A stretch of 64,000 bases of DNA, from contig NW_027480438.1 in the NCBI RefSeq assembly GCF_051401765.1, forward strand, positions 4,898,001 to 4,962,000, read 5' to 3'. The stretch is from Calliopsis andreniformis. Its lineage: Eukaryota > Arthropoda > Insecta > Hymenoptera > Andrenidae. Position 1 is the first letter of the stretch. Every line of letters begins with the position of its first letter. Below the pieces are notes generated by a model. The model had not been told where the DNA came from. It worked only from the letters and a program-made list of their open reading frames with translations, and made no database searches. A program made the translations under genes and the position numbers. Shown in pieces: positions 10,796-24,300 of the stretch.

Positions 10796-13211
10796 CCTCA
10801 ATACTCAATCTTCAATCCTCAATCCTCAATCCTGAAATCCTCATTCCTCAATACTCAATCGTCAGTCTTCAATCCTCGACACTCAATCTTCAACCCTCAA
10901 TCCCCAATACTCAATCCCCAATCATCATTCTTCAATCCTCAATACCCAATCCTCTATCTTCCATCCTCAATCCTCAATCCTCAATTCTCAATCCTCAATC
11001 CTCAGTCCTCAGTCCTCAAACAGCAATCCTCAACCCTCAGCCTTCATCCTCAATCCTCAATCTTCAATCCTCAATCCTCAATCCTCAATCTTCTATCTTC
11101 AATCCCCAATCCTCTATCATCAATCCTCAATTCTCAATCCTCAATCCTCAATCCTCAATCCTCAATCTTCAATCCTCAATACTCAATCTTCAATCTTCAA
11201 TCCTCAATTCTCAATCCTCAATCCTCAATCCTCAATCCTCTATCTTCAATCCTCAACACTCAATCTTCAATCCTCAATCCCCAATCCTCAATCCCCAATC
11301 ATCATTCTTCAATCCTCAATACCCAATCCTCAATCTTCCATCCTCAATCCTCAATCCTCAATTCTCAATCCTCAATCCTCAATCCTCAACCCTCAATCCT
11401 CAGTCCTCAAACCTCAATTCCGAAACCTCAATCCTGAATCCTCAATCTTCACCCCTCAGTCCGCAACAATCAATTGTCAATCCTCAATCCTCAATAGAAT
11501 ATCCTCAATTCACAGTTTTCAATACCCAATCCCCAACCTTCAATCTTCAAATCTAAATCCACAAACGTCAATTCTCATCACTCAACCCTCAACACTCAGT
11601 CCTCAATCTTCAATCCTCAATCCTCAATCCTCAATCGTCAATCCTCAATCCCCAATTCTCTATCATCAATCCTCAATCCTCAATCCTCAATCCTCAATCC
11701 TCAATCCTCAGCCTTCAATCCTCAATACTCAATCTTCAATCTTCAATCCTCAATCCTCAATCCTCAATCCTCAATCCGCAATCCTCAATCTTCAATACTC
11801 AATACTCAATCATCAATCCTCAATCCTCAATCCTGAAATCCTCAACCCTCAATATTCAACACACAACCCTCAACCTTCAATCCTCAATACTCAACCATCA
11901 ATCCTCAATTCTCAATGCGCAATAGAATATCCTGAATTCTCTGTTTTCAATACTCAATACTCAACCTTCAATCTTCAAGTCTCCAACCACAAACATCAAT
12001 TCTGATCACTCAACCCTCAACACTCAGTCCTCAATGTTTAATCCTCAATCCTCAATTCTCAATCTTCGATCCTCAATACTGAATCTTCAATCCTAAATAC
12101 TCAATCCTCAATCATCAATCCTCAATCCTTAATGCTCAATCTTCAATCCTCAATCCCCAATCCTCAATCCCCAATCATCATTCTTCAATCCTCAATACCC
12201 AATCCTCAATCTTCCATCCTCAATCCTCAATCCTCAATTCTCAATCCTCAATCCTCAATCCTCAACCCTCAATCCTCAGTCCTCAAACCTCAATTCCGAA
12301 TCCTCAATCCTGAATCCTCAATCTTCACCCCTCAGTCCGCAACAATCAATTGTCAATCCTCAATCCTCAATAGAATATCCTCAATTCACAGTTTTCAATA
12401 CCCAATCCCCAACCTTCAATCTTCAAATCTAAATCCACAAACATCAATTCTCATCACTCAACCCTCAACACTCAGTCCTCAATCTTCAATCCTCAATCCT
12501 CAATCCTCAATCGTCAATCCTCAATCCCCAATCCTCAATCCTCAATCTTCAATCCTCAGTACTCAATCTTCTATCTGCAATCCTCAATCCTCAATCCTCA
12601 ATCCTCAATCCGCAATCCGCAATCCTCAATCCTCAATCCTCAATCCTCACTCATCAATCCTCAATCCTCATTCTCCAATCCTCAATCCTCAATCCTCAAT
12701 CCTCAATCTGCAATCCTCAATACTCAATCCTCAATCCTCAATCCTCAATCCTCAATCCTCAATCCTCAATCTTCAATCCTCAATACTCAATCTTCAATCT
12801 TCAATCCTCAATCCTCAATCCTCAATCCTCAATCCGCAATCCTCAATCTTCAATCCTCAATACTCAATCTTCAATCCTCAATCCTCAATCGTGAAATCCA
12901 CAATCATCAATATTCAACACACAACCCTCAAGCTTCAATCCTCAATACTCAAACATCAATCCTCAATTCTCAATACTCAATCGGCAGTCTTCAATCCTCA
13001 ACACTCAATCTTCAATCCTCAATCCTCAATCTTCAATCCTCAACACCCAAACTTCAATCCTCAATCCCCAATCCTCAATCCTCAATCCTCATTCTTCAAT
13101 CCTCAGTACCCAATCCTCAATCTTCAATCCTCAATCCTCAATCCTCAATTCTCAATCCTCAATCCGCAGTCCTCAGTCCTCAAACATCAATCCTCAATCG
13201 TCAGTCTTCAC
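10796..13211 (+). repeat. 2416-bp tandem duplication, right copy
   Basis: Right-hand partner of 8380-10795. It starts with ATACTCAATCTTC right after TTCACCCTCA, a join absent from unit 1. After 13211 the sequence resumes the unit 1 path (6963 onward). Confidence 0.85.
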
Positions 13212-13863
13212 CCTCAATCCTCAATCCTCAATCCTCAATCCTCAATCTTCAATCTTGAATCCTCAACACACAATCCTCAATCCTCAATCCTCAGTCCTCA
13301 AATCTCTATTCTGAATCCTCAACCCTGAATCCACAATCTTCAGCCCACAGTCCTCAACAATCAGTTGTCAATCCTCAATCCTCAATAGGATATCCTCAAT
13401 TCACAGTTTTCAATACTCAATACTCAATCTGCAATCTTCCAACCTCTATCCACAAACATCAATTTTCACCACTCAACCCTCAACACTCAGTCCTCAATGT
13501 TTAATCCTCAATCCTCAATTCTCAATCTTCGATCCTCAATACTGAATCTTCAATCCTAAATACTCAATCCTCAATCATCAATCCTCAATCCTTAATCCTC
13601 AATCTTCAATCCTCAGTCCCCAATCCTCAATCTTCAATCCTCAATCCGCAATCCTCATTCTCAATCCTCAATCCTCAATCTACAATCCTCAATACTCAAT
13701 CTTCAATCCTCTATCCTGAATCCTCAATCCTCAATCCTCAATCCTCAATCAGCGATACTCAATCTTCAATAATCAGTCCTCTATCCTCAATCCTCAATCC
13801 CCAATACTCAACCATCGATCCTCAATTCTCAATACTCAATAGAATATCCTGAAATCTCAGGAT
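12891..13863 (+). repeat. Conserved 973-bp core block, copy 2
   Basis: Anchor at 13431 and stem-loop at 13846-13863. It shares with copy 1 the domain A variants CTCAAGCTTC and CTCAACACACAATCC. Confidence 0.85.
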
Positions 13864-16800
13864 TCAATGCTCAAACATCAATCCTCAACCCTCAGCCCTC
13901 ATTCTCAAACCTCAACCCTCAATCCTCAGTCCTCAATCCTCAATCCCCAATCCTCAATCTACATTCCTCAAGCCTCAATCCTCAATCCTCAACCCTCAGT
14001 CCTCATCCTCAATTCTCAATTCTCAATCCTCAATCCTCAATCCTCAATCTTCAATCCTTAATAATCTATCTCCAATCCTAGATCCCCAATCCCCAATCCT
14101 CAATCCTTAATCCGCAATCTTCAATCCTCAATCCCCAGTCCTCAATCTTAAATCCTCAATCCTCAACACTCAATCCTCTATCCTCAATCTTCAATCATCA
14201 TTACTCAATCTTCAATCCTCAATCCTCATCCTTCAATCCTCAATCCTCAATTCTCAATCCTCAATACTCAGTCCTCAATCGTCAATCCTCAATCCCCAAT
14301 CCTCAATCTTCAATCCTCAATCCTCAATCCTCAATCCTCAATCCTCAATATTCAATCCTCAATACTCAATCTTCAATCCTCAATCCTCAATACTCAATCT
14401 GCAATCCTCAATACTCAATCCTCAATCCTCAATCGTCAATCCTCAAACCCCAATCCTCTATCATTAATACTCAATCCTCAATCCTCAATCCTCAATCCTC
14501 AATCCTCAATCTTCAATCCTCAGTACTCAATCTTCTATCTGCAAACCTCAATCCTCAATCCTCAATCCTCAATCTTCAATCCTCAATCCTCAATCCTCAT
14601 CCTCAATCCTCAATCCTCAATCTACAATCCTCAATACTCAATCTTCAATCCTCAATCCTCAATCCTGAAATCCTCATTCCTCAATACTCAATCGTCAGTC
14701 TTCAATCCTCGATACTCAATCTTCAACCCTCAATCCCCAATACTCAATCCCCAATCATCATTCTTCAATCCTCAATACCCAATCCTCTATCTTCCATCCT
14801 CAATCCTCAATCCTCAATTCTCAATCCTCAATCCTCAGTCCTCAGTCCTCAAACAGCAATCCTCAACCCTCAGCCTTCATCCTCAATCCTCAATCTTCAA
14901 TCCTCAATCCTCAATCCTCAATCTTCTATCTTCAATCCCCAATCCTCTATCATCAATCCTCAATTCTCAATCCTCAATCCTCAATCCTCAATCCTCAATC
15001 TTCAATCCTCAATACTCAATCTTCAATCTTCAATCCTCAATTCTCAATCCTCAATCCTCAATCCTCAATCCTCTATCTTCAATCCTCAACACTCAATCTT
15101 CAATCCTCAATCCCCAATCCTCAATCCCCAATCATCATTCTTCAATCCTCAATACCCAATCCTCAATCTTCCATCCTCAATCCTCAATCCTCAATCCTCA
15201 GCCTTCAATCCTCAATACTCAATCTTCAATCTTCAATCCTCAATCCTCAATCCTCAATCCTCAATCCGCAATCCTCAATCTTCAATACTCAATACTCAAT
15301 CATCAATCCTCAATCCTCAATCCTGAAATCCTCAACCCTCAATATTCAACACACAACCCTCAACCTTCAATCCTCAATACTCAACCATCAATCCTCAATT
15401 CTCAATGCGCAATAGAATATCCTGAATTCTCTGTTTTCAATACTCAATACTCAACCTTCAATCTTCAAGTCTCCAACCACAAACATCAATTCTGATCACT
15501 CAACCCTCAACACTCAGTCCTCAATCTTCAACCCGCAGTCCTCAATACTCAATCCTCAGTCCTCAGTCCTCAATCTTCAATACTCAATCCTCAATCCTAT
15601 AATCCTCAATCCTCAATATTCAACACACAACCCTCAAACATCAATCCTCAATACTCAACCATCAATCCTCAATTCTCAATACTCAATAGAATATCCTGAA
15701 TTCTCAGTTTTCAATACTCAATCCTCAATCTTCAATCTTCAAGTCTCCATCCACAAACATCTATTCTCATCACTCAGCCCTCAACAATCAGTCCTCAATC
15801 TTCAATCCTCAAACCTCAATCCTCAATCTTCAATCCTCAATACTCAATCTTCAATCCTCAATCCTCAATCCTCAATCCTCAATCCTCAGTCCTCACTCAT
15901 CAATCCTCAATCCTTAATCCTCAATCCTCATTCTTCAATCCTCAATCCTCAATCCTCAATCTGCAATCCTCAATACTCAATCCTCAATCCTGAATCGTCA
16001 ATCCTCAAACGCCAATCCTCTATCATCAATACTCAACCCTCAATCCTCAATCCTCAATCCTCAATCCTCAATCTTCAATCCTCAGTACTCAATCTTCTAT
16101 ATGCAATCCTCAATCCTCAATCCTCAATCCTCAATCCGCAATCCGCAATCCTCAATCCTCAATCCTCAATACTCACTCATCAATCCTCAATCCTCATTCT
16201 TCAATCCTCAATCCTCAATCCTCAATCCTCAATCTGCAATCCTCAATACTCAATCCTCAATCCTCGATTCTCAATCCTCAATCCTCAATCCTCAATCCGC
16301 ACTCATCAATCCTCAATCCTCATTCTTCAATCCTCAATCCTCAATCCCCAATCCTCAATCTTCAATCCTCAATCCTCAATCCTCAATCCTCAATCCTCAT
16401 TCTTCAATCCTCAATACTCAATCTTCAATCCTCAATCCTCAATCCTCAATCCTCAATCCTCAATCCTCAATCGTCAATAATCAACACACAGCCCTCAACC
16501 ATCAATCCTCAATACTCAAACATCAATACTCAATTCTCAATACTCAATAGAATATCCTGAATTCTCATGTTTCAATACTCAATCCACAATATTCAATAAC
16601 AAATCTCTATCCTCAAACATCAATTCTCAACACTCAATCCTCAACACTCAGTCCTCTCTCTTCAATCTTCCATCATCAATCCTCTATACTCAAGCGTCAA
16701 ACCACAATCCTCAATCCTCAACCCTCAATCCTCAGTCCTCAAACCTCAATTCCGAATCCTCAATCCTGAATCCTCAATCTTCACCACTCAGTCCGCAACA

Positions 16801-17381
16801 ATCAATTGGCAATCCTCAATCCTCAATAGAATATCCTCATTTCACAGTTTTCAATACTCATTCCCCAACCTTCAATCTTCAAATCTCAATCCACAAACAT
16901 CAATTCTCATCACTCAACCCTCAACACTCAGTCCTCAATCTTCAATCCTCAATCCTCAATACTCAATCGTCAATCCTCAATCCTCAATCCTCAATCCTCA
17001 ATCCTCAGTACTCAAACCTCAATCCTCAATCCTCAATCCTCAATCTTCAATCCTCAATACTCAATCTTCAATCCTCAATCCTGAATCCTCAATCCTCAAT
17101 CCTCAATCCGCAGTCCTCAGTCCTGAAACATCAATCCTCAACCGTCAGTCTTCACCCTCAATCCTCAATCCTCAATCCTCAATCCTCAATCCTCAATCCT
17201 CAATCCTCAATCTTCAATCTTGAATCCTCAATACACAATCTTCAATCCTCAAATCTCAATTCTGAATCCTCAATCCTGAATCCACAATCTTCAGCCCACA
17301 GTCCTCAACAATCTGTTGTCAATCCTCAATCCTCAATAGGATATCCTCAATTCACAGTTTTCAATACTCAATACTCAATCT
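13431..17381 (+). repeat. Domain A unit 3 (3951 bp, with a 343-bp deletion)
   Basis: Matches 1-4294 at offset 13430 up to about 15190 and at offset 13087 afterwards. The change of 343 bp is a deletion of the equivalent of about 1761-2113 and equals exactly 49 heptamers. The unit ends at the next GCAATCTTCC anchor (17382), equivalent to 4295 in unit 1. Confidence 0.85.
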
Positions 17382-20300
17382 GCAATCTTCCAACCTCTAT
17401 CCACAAACATCAATTTTCATCACTCAACCCTCAACACTCAGTCCTCAATGTTCAATCCTCAATCCTCAATTCTCAATCTTCGATCCTCAATACTGAATCT
17501 TCAATCCTCAATACTCAATCGTCAATCATCAATCCTCAATCCTTAATCCTCAATCTTCAATCCTCAGTCCCCAATCCTCAATCTTCAATCCTCAATCCTC
17601 AATCCTCATCCTCAATCCTCAATCCTCAATCTACAATCCTCAATACTCAATCTTCAATCCTCAATCCTGAATCCTCAATCCTCAATCCTCAATCCTCAAT
17701 CAGCGATACTCAATCTTCAATAATCAGTCCTCTATCCTCAATCCTCAATCCCCAATACTCAACCATCGATCCTCAATTCTCAATACTCAATAGAATATCC
17801 TGAAATCTCAGGATTCAATGCTCAAACATCAATCCTCAACCCTCAGCCCTCATTCTCAAACCTCAACCCTCAATCCTCAGTCCTCAATCCTCAATCCCCA
17901 ATCCTCAATCTACAATCCTCAAGCCTCAATCCTCAATCCTCAACCCTCAGTCCTCATCCTCAATTCTCAATTCTCAATCCTCAATCCTCAATCCTCAATC
18001 TTCAATTCTTAATAATCTATCTCCAATCCTAGATCCCCAATCCCCAATCCTCAATCCTTAATCCGCAATCTTCAATCCTCAATCCCCAGTCCTCAATCTT
18101 AAATCCTCAATCCTCAACACTCAATCCTCTATCCTCAATCTTCAATCATCATTACTCAATCTTCAATCCTCAATCCTCATCCTTCAATCCTCAATCCTCA
18201 ATTCTCAATCCTCAATACTCAGTCCTCAATCGTCAATCCTCAATCCCCAATCCTCAATCTTCAATCCTCAATCCTCAATCCTCAATCCTCAATCCTCAAT
18301 ATTCAATCCTCAATACTCAATCTTCAATCCTCAATCTTCAATACTCAATCTGCAATCCTCAATACTCAATCCTCAATCCTCAATCGTCAATCCTCAAACC
18401 CCAATCCTCTATCATTAATACTCAATCCTCAATCCTCAATCCTCAATCCTCAATCCTCAATCTTCAATCCTCAGTACTCAATCTTCTATCTGCAATCCTC
18501 AATCCTCAATCCTCAATCCTCAATCTTCAATCCTCAATCCTCAATCCTCATCCTCAATCCTCAATCCTCAATCTACAATCCTCAATACTCAATCTTCAAT
18601 CCTCAATCCTCAATCCTGAAATCCTCATTCCTCAATACTCAATCGTCAGTCTTCAATCCTCAACACTCAATCTTCAACCCTCAATCCCCAATCCTCAATC
18701 CCCAATCATCATTCTTCAATCCTCAATACCCAATCCTCTATCTTCCATCCTCAATCCTCAATCCTCAATTCTCAATCCTCAATCCTCAGTCCTCAGTCCT
18801 CAAACAGCAATCCTCAACCCTCAGCCTTCATCCTCAATCCTCAATCTTCAATCCTCAATCCTCAATCCTCAATCTTCTATCTTCAATCCCCAATACTCTA
18901 TCATCAATCCTCAATTCTCAATCCTCAATACTCAATCCTCAATCCTCAATCTTCAATCCTCAATACTCAATCTTCAATCTTCAATCCTCAATTCTCAATC
19001 CTCAATCCTCAATCCTCAATCCTCTATCTTCAATCCTCAACACTCAATCTTCAATCCTCAATCCCCAACCCTCAATCCCCAATCATCATTCTTCAATCCT
19101 CAATACCCAATCCTCAATCTTCCATCCTCAATCCTCAATCCTCAATTCTCAATCCTCAATCCTCAATCCTCAACCCTCAATCCTCAGTCCTCAAACCTCA
19201 ATTCCGAATCCTCAATCCTGAATCCTCAATCTTCACCCCTCAGTGCGCAACAATCAATTGTCAATCCTCAATCCTCAATAGAATATCCTCAATTCACAGT
19301 TTTCAATACCCAATCCCCAACCTTCAATCTTCAAATCTAAATCCACAAACGTCAATTCTCATCACTCAACCCTCAACACTCAGTCCTCAATCTTCAATCC
19401 TCAATCCTCAATCCTCAATCGTCAATCCTCAATCCCCAATTCTCTATCATCAATCCTCAATCCTCAATCCTCAACCCTCAATCCTCAATCCTCAGCCTTC
19501 AATCCTCAATACTCAATCTTCAATCTTCAATCCTCAATCCTCAATCCTCAATCCTCAATCCGCAATCCTCAATCTTCAATACTCAATACTCAATCATCAA
19601 TCCTCAATCCTCAATCCTGAAATCCTCAACCCTTAATATTCAACACACAACCCTCAACCTTCAATCCTCAATACTCAACCATCAATCCTCAATTCTCAAT
19701 GCTCAATAGAATATCCTGAATTCTCTGTTTTCAATACTCAATACTCAACCTTCAATCTTCAAGTCTCCAACCACAAACATCAATCCTGATCACTCAACCC
19801 TCAACACTCAGTCCTCAATCTTCAACCCGCAGTCCTCAATACTCAATCCTCAGTCCTCAGTCCTCAATCTTCAATACTCAATCCTCAATCCTATAATCCT
19901 CAATCCTCAATATTCAACACACAACCCTCAAACATCAATCCTCAATACTCAACCATCAATCCTCAATTCTCAATACTCAATAGAATATCCTGAATTCTCA
20001 GTTTTCAATACTCAATCCTCAATCTTCAATCTTCAAGTCTCCATCCACAAACATCTATTCTCATCACTCAGCCCTCAACAATCAGTCCTCAATCTTCAAT
20101 CCTCAAACCTCAATCCTCAATCTTCAATCCTCAATACTCAATCTTCAATCCTCAATCCTCAATCCTCAATCCTCAATCCTCAGTCCTCACTCATCAATCC
20201 TCAATCCTCAATCCTCAATCCTCATTCTTCAATCCTCAGTCCTCAATCCTCAATCTGCAATCCTCAATACTCAGTCCTCAATCCTGAATCGTCAATCCTC

Positions 20301-21460
20301 AAACGCCAATCCTCTATCATCAATACTCAACCCTCAATCCTCAATCCTCAATCCTCAATCCTCCATCTTCAATCCTCAGTACTCAATCTTCTATCTGCAA
20401 TCCTCAATCCTCAATCCTCAATCCTCAATCCGCAATCCGCAATCCTCAATCCTCAATCCTCAATCCTCACTCATCTTTCCTCAATCCTCATTCTTCAATC
20501 CTCAATCCTCAATCCTCAATCCTCAATCTGCAATCCTCAATACACAATCCTCAATCCTCGATTCTCAATCCTCAATCCTCAATCCTCAATCCGCACTCAT
20601 CAATCCTCAATCCTCATTCTTCAATCCTCAATCCTCAATCCCCAATCCTCAATCTTCAATCCTCAATCCTCAATCCTCAATCCTCAATCCTCATTCTTCA
20701 ATCCTCAATACTCAATCTTCAATCCTCAATCCTCAATCCTCAATCCTCAATCCTCAATCCTCAATCGTCAATAATCAACACACAGCCCTCAACCATCAAT
20801 CCTCAATACTCAACCATCAATACTCAATTCTCAATACTCAATAGAATATCCTGAATTCTCATGTTTCAATACTCAATCCACAATATTCAATAACAAATCT
20901 CTATCCTCAAATATCAATTCTCAACACTCAATCCTCAACACTCAGTCCTCTCTCTTCAATCTTCCATCATCAATCCTCTATACTCAAGCGTCAAACCACA
21001 ATCCTCAATCCTCAACCCTCAATCCTCAGTCCTCAAACCTCAATTCCGAATCCTCAATCCTGAATCCTCAATCTTCACCACTCAGTCCGCAACAATCAAT
21101 TGGCAATCCTCAATCCTCAATAGAATATCCTCATTTCACAGTTTTCAATACTCATTCCCCAACCTTCAATCTTCAAATCTCAATCCACAAACATCAATTC
21201 TCATCACTCAACCCTCAACACTCAGTCCTCAATCTTCAATCCTCAATCCTCAATACTCAATCGTCAATCCCCAATCCTCAATCCTCAATCCTCATTCTTC
21301 AGTACTCAAACCTCAATCCTCAATCCTCAATCCTCAATCTTCAATCCTCAATACTCAATCTTCAATCCTCAATCCTGAATCCTCAATCCTCAATCCTCAA
21401 TCCGCAGTCCTCAGTCCTGAAACATCAATCCTCAACCGTCAGTCTTCACCCTCAATCCTC
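17382..21460 (+). repeat. Domain A unit 4
   Basis: The first 200 or so bases resemble the anchor at 4295 (TTTTCATCACTC type). It then follows unit 1 at offset 17381 (for example GCCTTC at 19495 against 2114, and AATAGAATATCC at 20840 against 3459). It lacks the 343-bp deletion of unit 3. Around 21460 it leaves the unit 1 path. Part of it (about 18520 onward) is repeated near 36.1 kb. Confidence 0.78.
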
Positions 21461-23190
21461 AATCCTCAACCCTCAGCCCTCATTCTCAATCCTCAATCCT
21501 CAATCCTCAATCTTCTATCTTCAATCCCCAATCCTCTATCATCAATCCTCAATTCTCAATCCTCAATCCTCAATCCTCAATCCTCAATCTTCAATCCTCA
21601 ATACTCAATCTTCAATCTTCAATCCTCAATTCTCAATCCTCAATCCTCAATCCTCAATCCTCTATCTTCGATCCTCAACACTCAATCTTCAATCCTCAAT
21701 CCCCAATCCTCAATCCCCAATCATCATTCTTCAATCCTCAATACCCAATCCTCAATCTTCCATCCTCAATCCTCAATCCTCAATTCTCAATCCTCAATCC
21801 TCAATCCTCAACCCTCAATCCTCAGTCCTCAAACCTCAATTCCGAATCCTCAATCCTGAATCCTCAATCTTCACCCCTCAGTCCGCAACAATCAATTGTC
21901 AATCCTCAATCCTCAATAGAATATCCTCAATTCACAGTTTTCAATACCCAATCCCCAACCTTCAATCTTCAAATCTAAATCCACAAACATCAATTCTCAT
22001 CACTCAAACCTCAACACTCAGTCCTCAATCTTCAATCCTCAATCCTCAATCCTCAATCCTCAATCGTCAATCCTCAATCCCCAATTCTCTATCATCAATC
22101 CTCAATCCTCAATCCTCAATCCTCAATCCTCAATCCTCAGCCTTCAATCCTCAATACTCAATCTTCAATCTTCAATCCTCAATCCTCAATCCTCAATCCT
22201 CAATCCGCTATCCTCAATCTTCAATACTCAATACTCAATCATCAATCCTCAATCCTCAATCCTGAAATCCTCAACCCTCAATATTCAACACACAACCCTC
22301 AACCTTCAATCCTCAATACTCAACCATCAATCCTCAATTCTGAATGCTCAATAGAATATCCTGAATTCTCTGTTTTCAATACTCAATACTCAACCTTCAA
22401 TCATCAAGTCTCCAACCACAAACATCAATTCTGATCACTCAACCCTCAACACTCAGTCCTCAATCTTCAACCCGCAGTCCTCAATACTCAATCCTCAGTC
22501 CTCAGTCCTCAATCTTCAATACTCAATCCTCAATCCTATAATCCTCAATCCTCAATATTCAACACACAACCCTCAAACATCAATCCTCAATACTCAACCA
22601 TCAATCCTCAATTCTCATTACTCAATAGAATATCCTGAATTCTCAGTTTTCAATACTCAATCCTCAATCTTCAATCTTCAAGTCTCCATCAACAAACATC
22701 TATTCTCATCACTCAGCCCTCAACAATCAGTCCTCAATCTTCAATCCTCAAACCTCAATCCTCAAACTTCAATCCTCAATACTCAATCTTCAATCCTCAA
22801 TCCTCAATCCTCAATCCTCAATCCTCATTCTTCAATCCTCAATCCTCAATCCTCAATCTGCAATCCTCAATACTCAATCCTCAATCCTGAATCGTCAATC
22901 CTCAAACCCCAATCCTCTATCATCAATACTCAACCCTCAATCCTCAATCCTCAAACCTCAATCCTCAATCTTCAATCCTCAGTACTCAATCTTCTATCTG
23001 CAATCCTCAATCCTCAATCCTCAATCCTCAATCCGCAATCCGCAATCCTCAATCCTCAATCCTCAATCCTCACTCATCAATCCTCAATCCTCATTCTTCA
23101 ATCCTCAATCCTCAATCCTCAATCCTCAATCTGCAATCCTCAATACTCAATCCTCAATCCTCGATTCTCAATCCTCAATCCTCAATCCTC
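18520..23190 (+). repeat. 17.6-kb super-repeat, left segment
   Basis: Collinear with about 36118-40797. The offset is 17598 at CCTCATCC (18546/36144), CCTGAAAT (18615/36213) and GCCTTC (19495/37093). It becomes 17605 after a net one-heptamer change (GCCTTC 22140/39745; TCGATTC 23161/40766). It crosses the domain A/B boundary near 21460, so that join is shared by both copies. Confidence 0.8.
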
Positions 23191-24300
23191 AATCCGCACT
23201 CATCAATCCTCAATCCTCATTCTTCAATCCTCAATCCACAATCCCCAATCTTCTATCTTCAATCCCCAATCCTCTATCATCAATCCTCAATCCTCAATCC
23301 TCAATCCTCAATCCTCAATCCTCAATCTTCAATCCTCAATACTCAATCTTCAATCTTCAATCCTCAATCCTCAATCCTCAATCCTCAATCCGCAATCCTC
23401 AATCTTCAATCCTCAATACTCAATCTTCAATCCTCAATCCTCAATCGTGAAATCCACAATCATCAATATTCAACACACAACCCTCAAACTTCAATCCTCA
23501 ATACTCAACCATCAATCCTCAATTCTCAATACTCAATCGGCAGTCTTCAATCCTCAACACTCAATCTTCAATCCTCAATCCTCAATCTTCAATCCTCAAC
23601 ACCCAAACTTCAATCCTCAATCCCCAATCCTCAATCCTCAATTCTCATTCTTCAATCCTCAGTACCCAATCCTCAATCTTCAATCCTCAATCCTCAATCC
23701 TCAATTCTCAATCCTCAATCCGCAGTCCTCAGTCCTCAAACATCAATCCTCAATCGTCAGTCTTCACCCTCAATCCTCAATCCTCAATCCTCAATCCTCA
23801 ATCTTCAATCTTGAATCCTCAATACACAATCCTCAATCCTCAATCCTCAGTCCTCAAATCTCTATTCTGAATCCTCAACCCTGAATCCACAATCTTCAGC
23901 CCACAGTCCTCAACAATCAGTTGTCAATCCTCAATCCTCAATAGGATATCCTCAATTCACAGTTTTCAATACTCAATACTCAATCTGCAATCTTCCAACC
24001 TCTATCCACAAACATCAATTTTCACCACTCAACCCTCAACACTCAGTCCTCAATGTTTAATCCTCAATCCTCAATTCTCAATCTTCGATCCTCAATACTG
24101 AATCTTCAATCCTAAATACTCAATCCTCAATCATCAATCCTCAATCCTTAATCCTCAATCTTCAATCCTCAGTCCCCAATCCTCAATCTTCAATCCTCAA
24201 TCCGCAATCCTCATTCTCAATCCTCAATCCTCAATCTACAATCCTCAATACTCAATCTTCAATCCTCAATCCTGAATCCTCAATCCTCAATCCTCAATCC
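22207..24300 (+). repeat. 2094-bp tandem duplication, left copy
   Basis: Starts at GCTATCCTCAATCTTC and matches 24301-26394 at offset 2094. A few differences are visible, such as TTCTGAATGCTC here against TTCTCAATGCTC in the right copy. Flanking sequences differ on either side, which fixes the junction near 24300. Confidence 0.85.
23447..23986 (+). repeat. Left half of a core block only
   Basis: The 540-bp GTG-to-anchor part is complete. To the right of the anchor at 23987 the unit runs only to about 24300 before joining the right copy of the 2094-bp duplication, so the stem-loop is missing. Confidence 0.82.

Larger units (their letters stand above)
7182..13430 (+). repeat. Domain A unit 2 (mosaic, contains a 2416-bp duplication)
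   Basis: Positions 7182-9620 match 1-2439 at offset 7181, with one substitution noted (C at 343, T at 7524). A short segment at about 9613-9718 matches the anchor tail at about 54-160. Positions 9719-10795 match about 5886-6962 at offset 3833. A 2416-bp tandem duplication follows, and 13212-13430 match 6963-7181 at offset 6249. Relative to unit 1 it lacks about 2440-5885. The offsets add up (3833 + 2416 = 6249), which supports this reading. Confidence 0.82.
1..21460 (+). repeat. Domain A: four related higher-order units
   Basis: Units begin at 1, 7182, 13431 and 17382, each marked by the anchor that starts GCAATCTTCCAACCTCTATC. The later units align to the first at offsets 7181, 13430 (then 13087) and 17381. 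Domain A units carry CCGCAATCC where most of domain B has CCGCTATCC. They also carry an AATAATCTATCTCC motif (630, 5273, 7811, 14060, 18011) that I did not find in domain B but that returns in domain C. The right limit near 21460 is where collinearity with unit 1 stops and the sequence jumps to material like that at about 1430-1500. The boundary is approximate. Confidence 0.85.

Noticed and set aside
9716..11437. 573-codon open frame (and the 398- and 434-codon frames at 12132 and 58637) as protein genes
   Set aside because: They are translated heptamer repeats (ILNPQSS). Openness is automatic in every + frame. Starts are chance ATG, GTG or TTG, ends are chance mutations, and the longest one spans a duplication junction.
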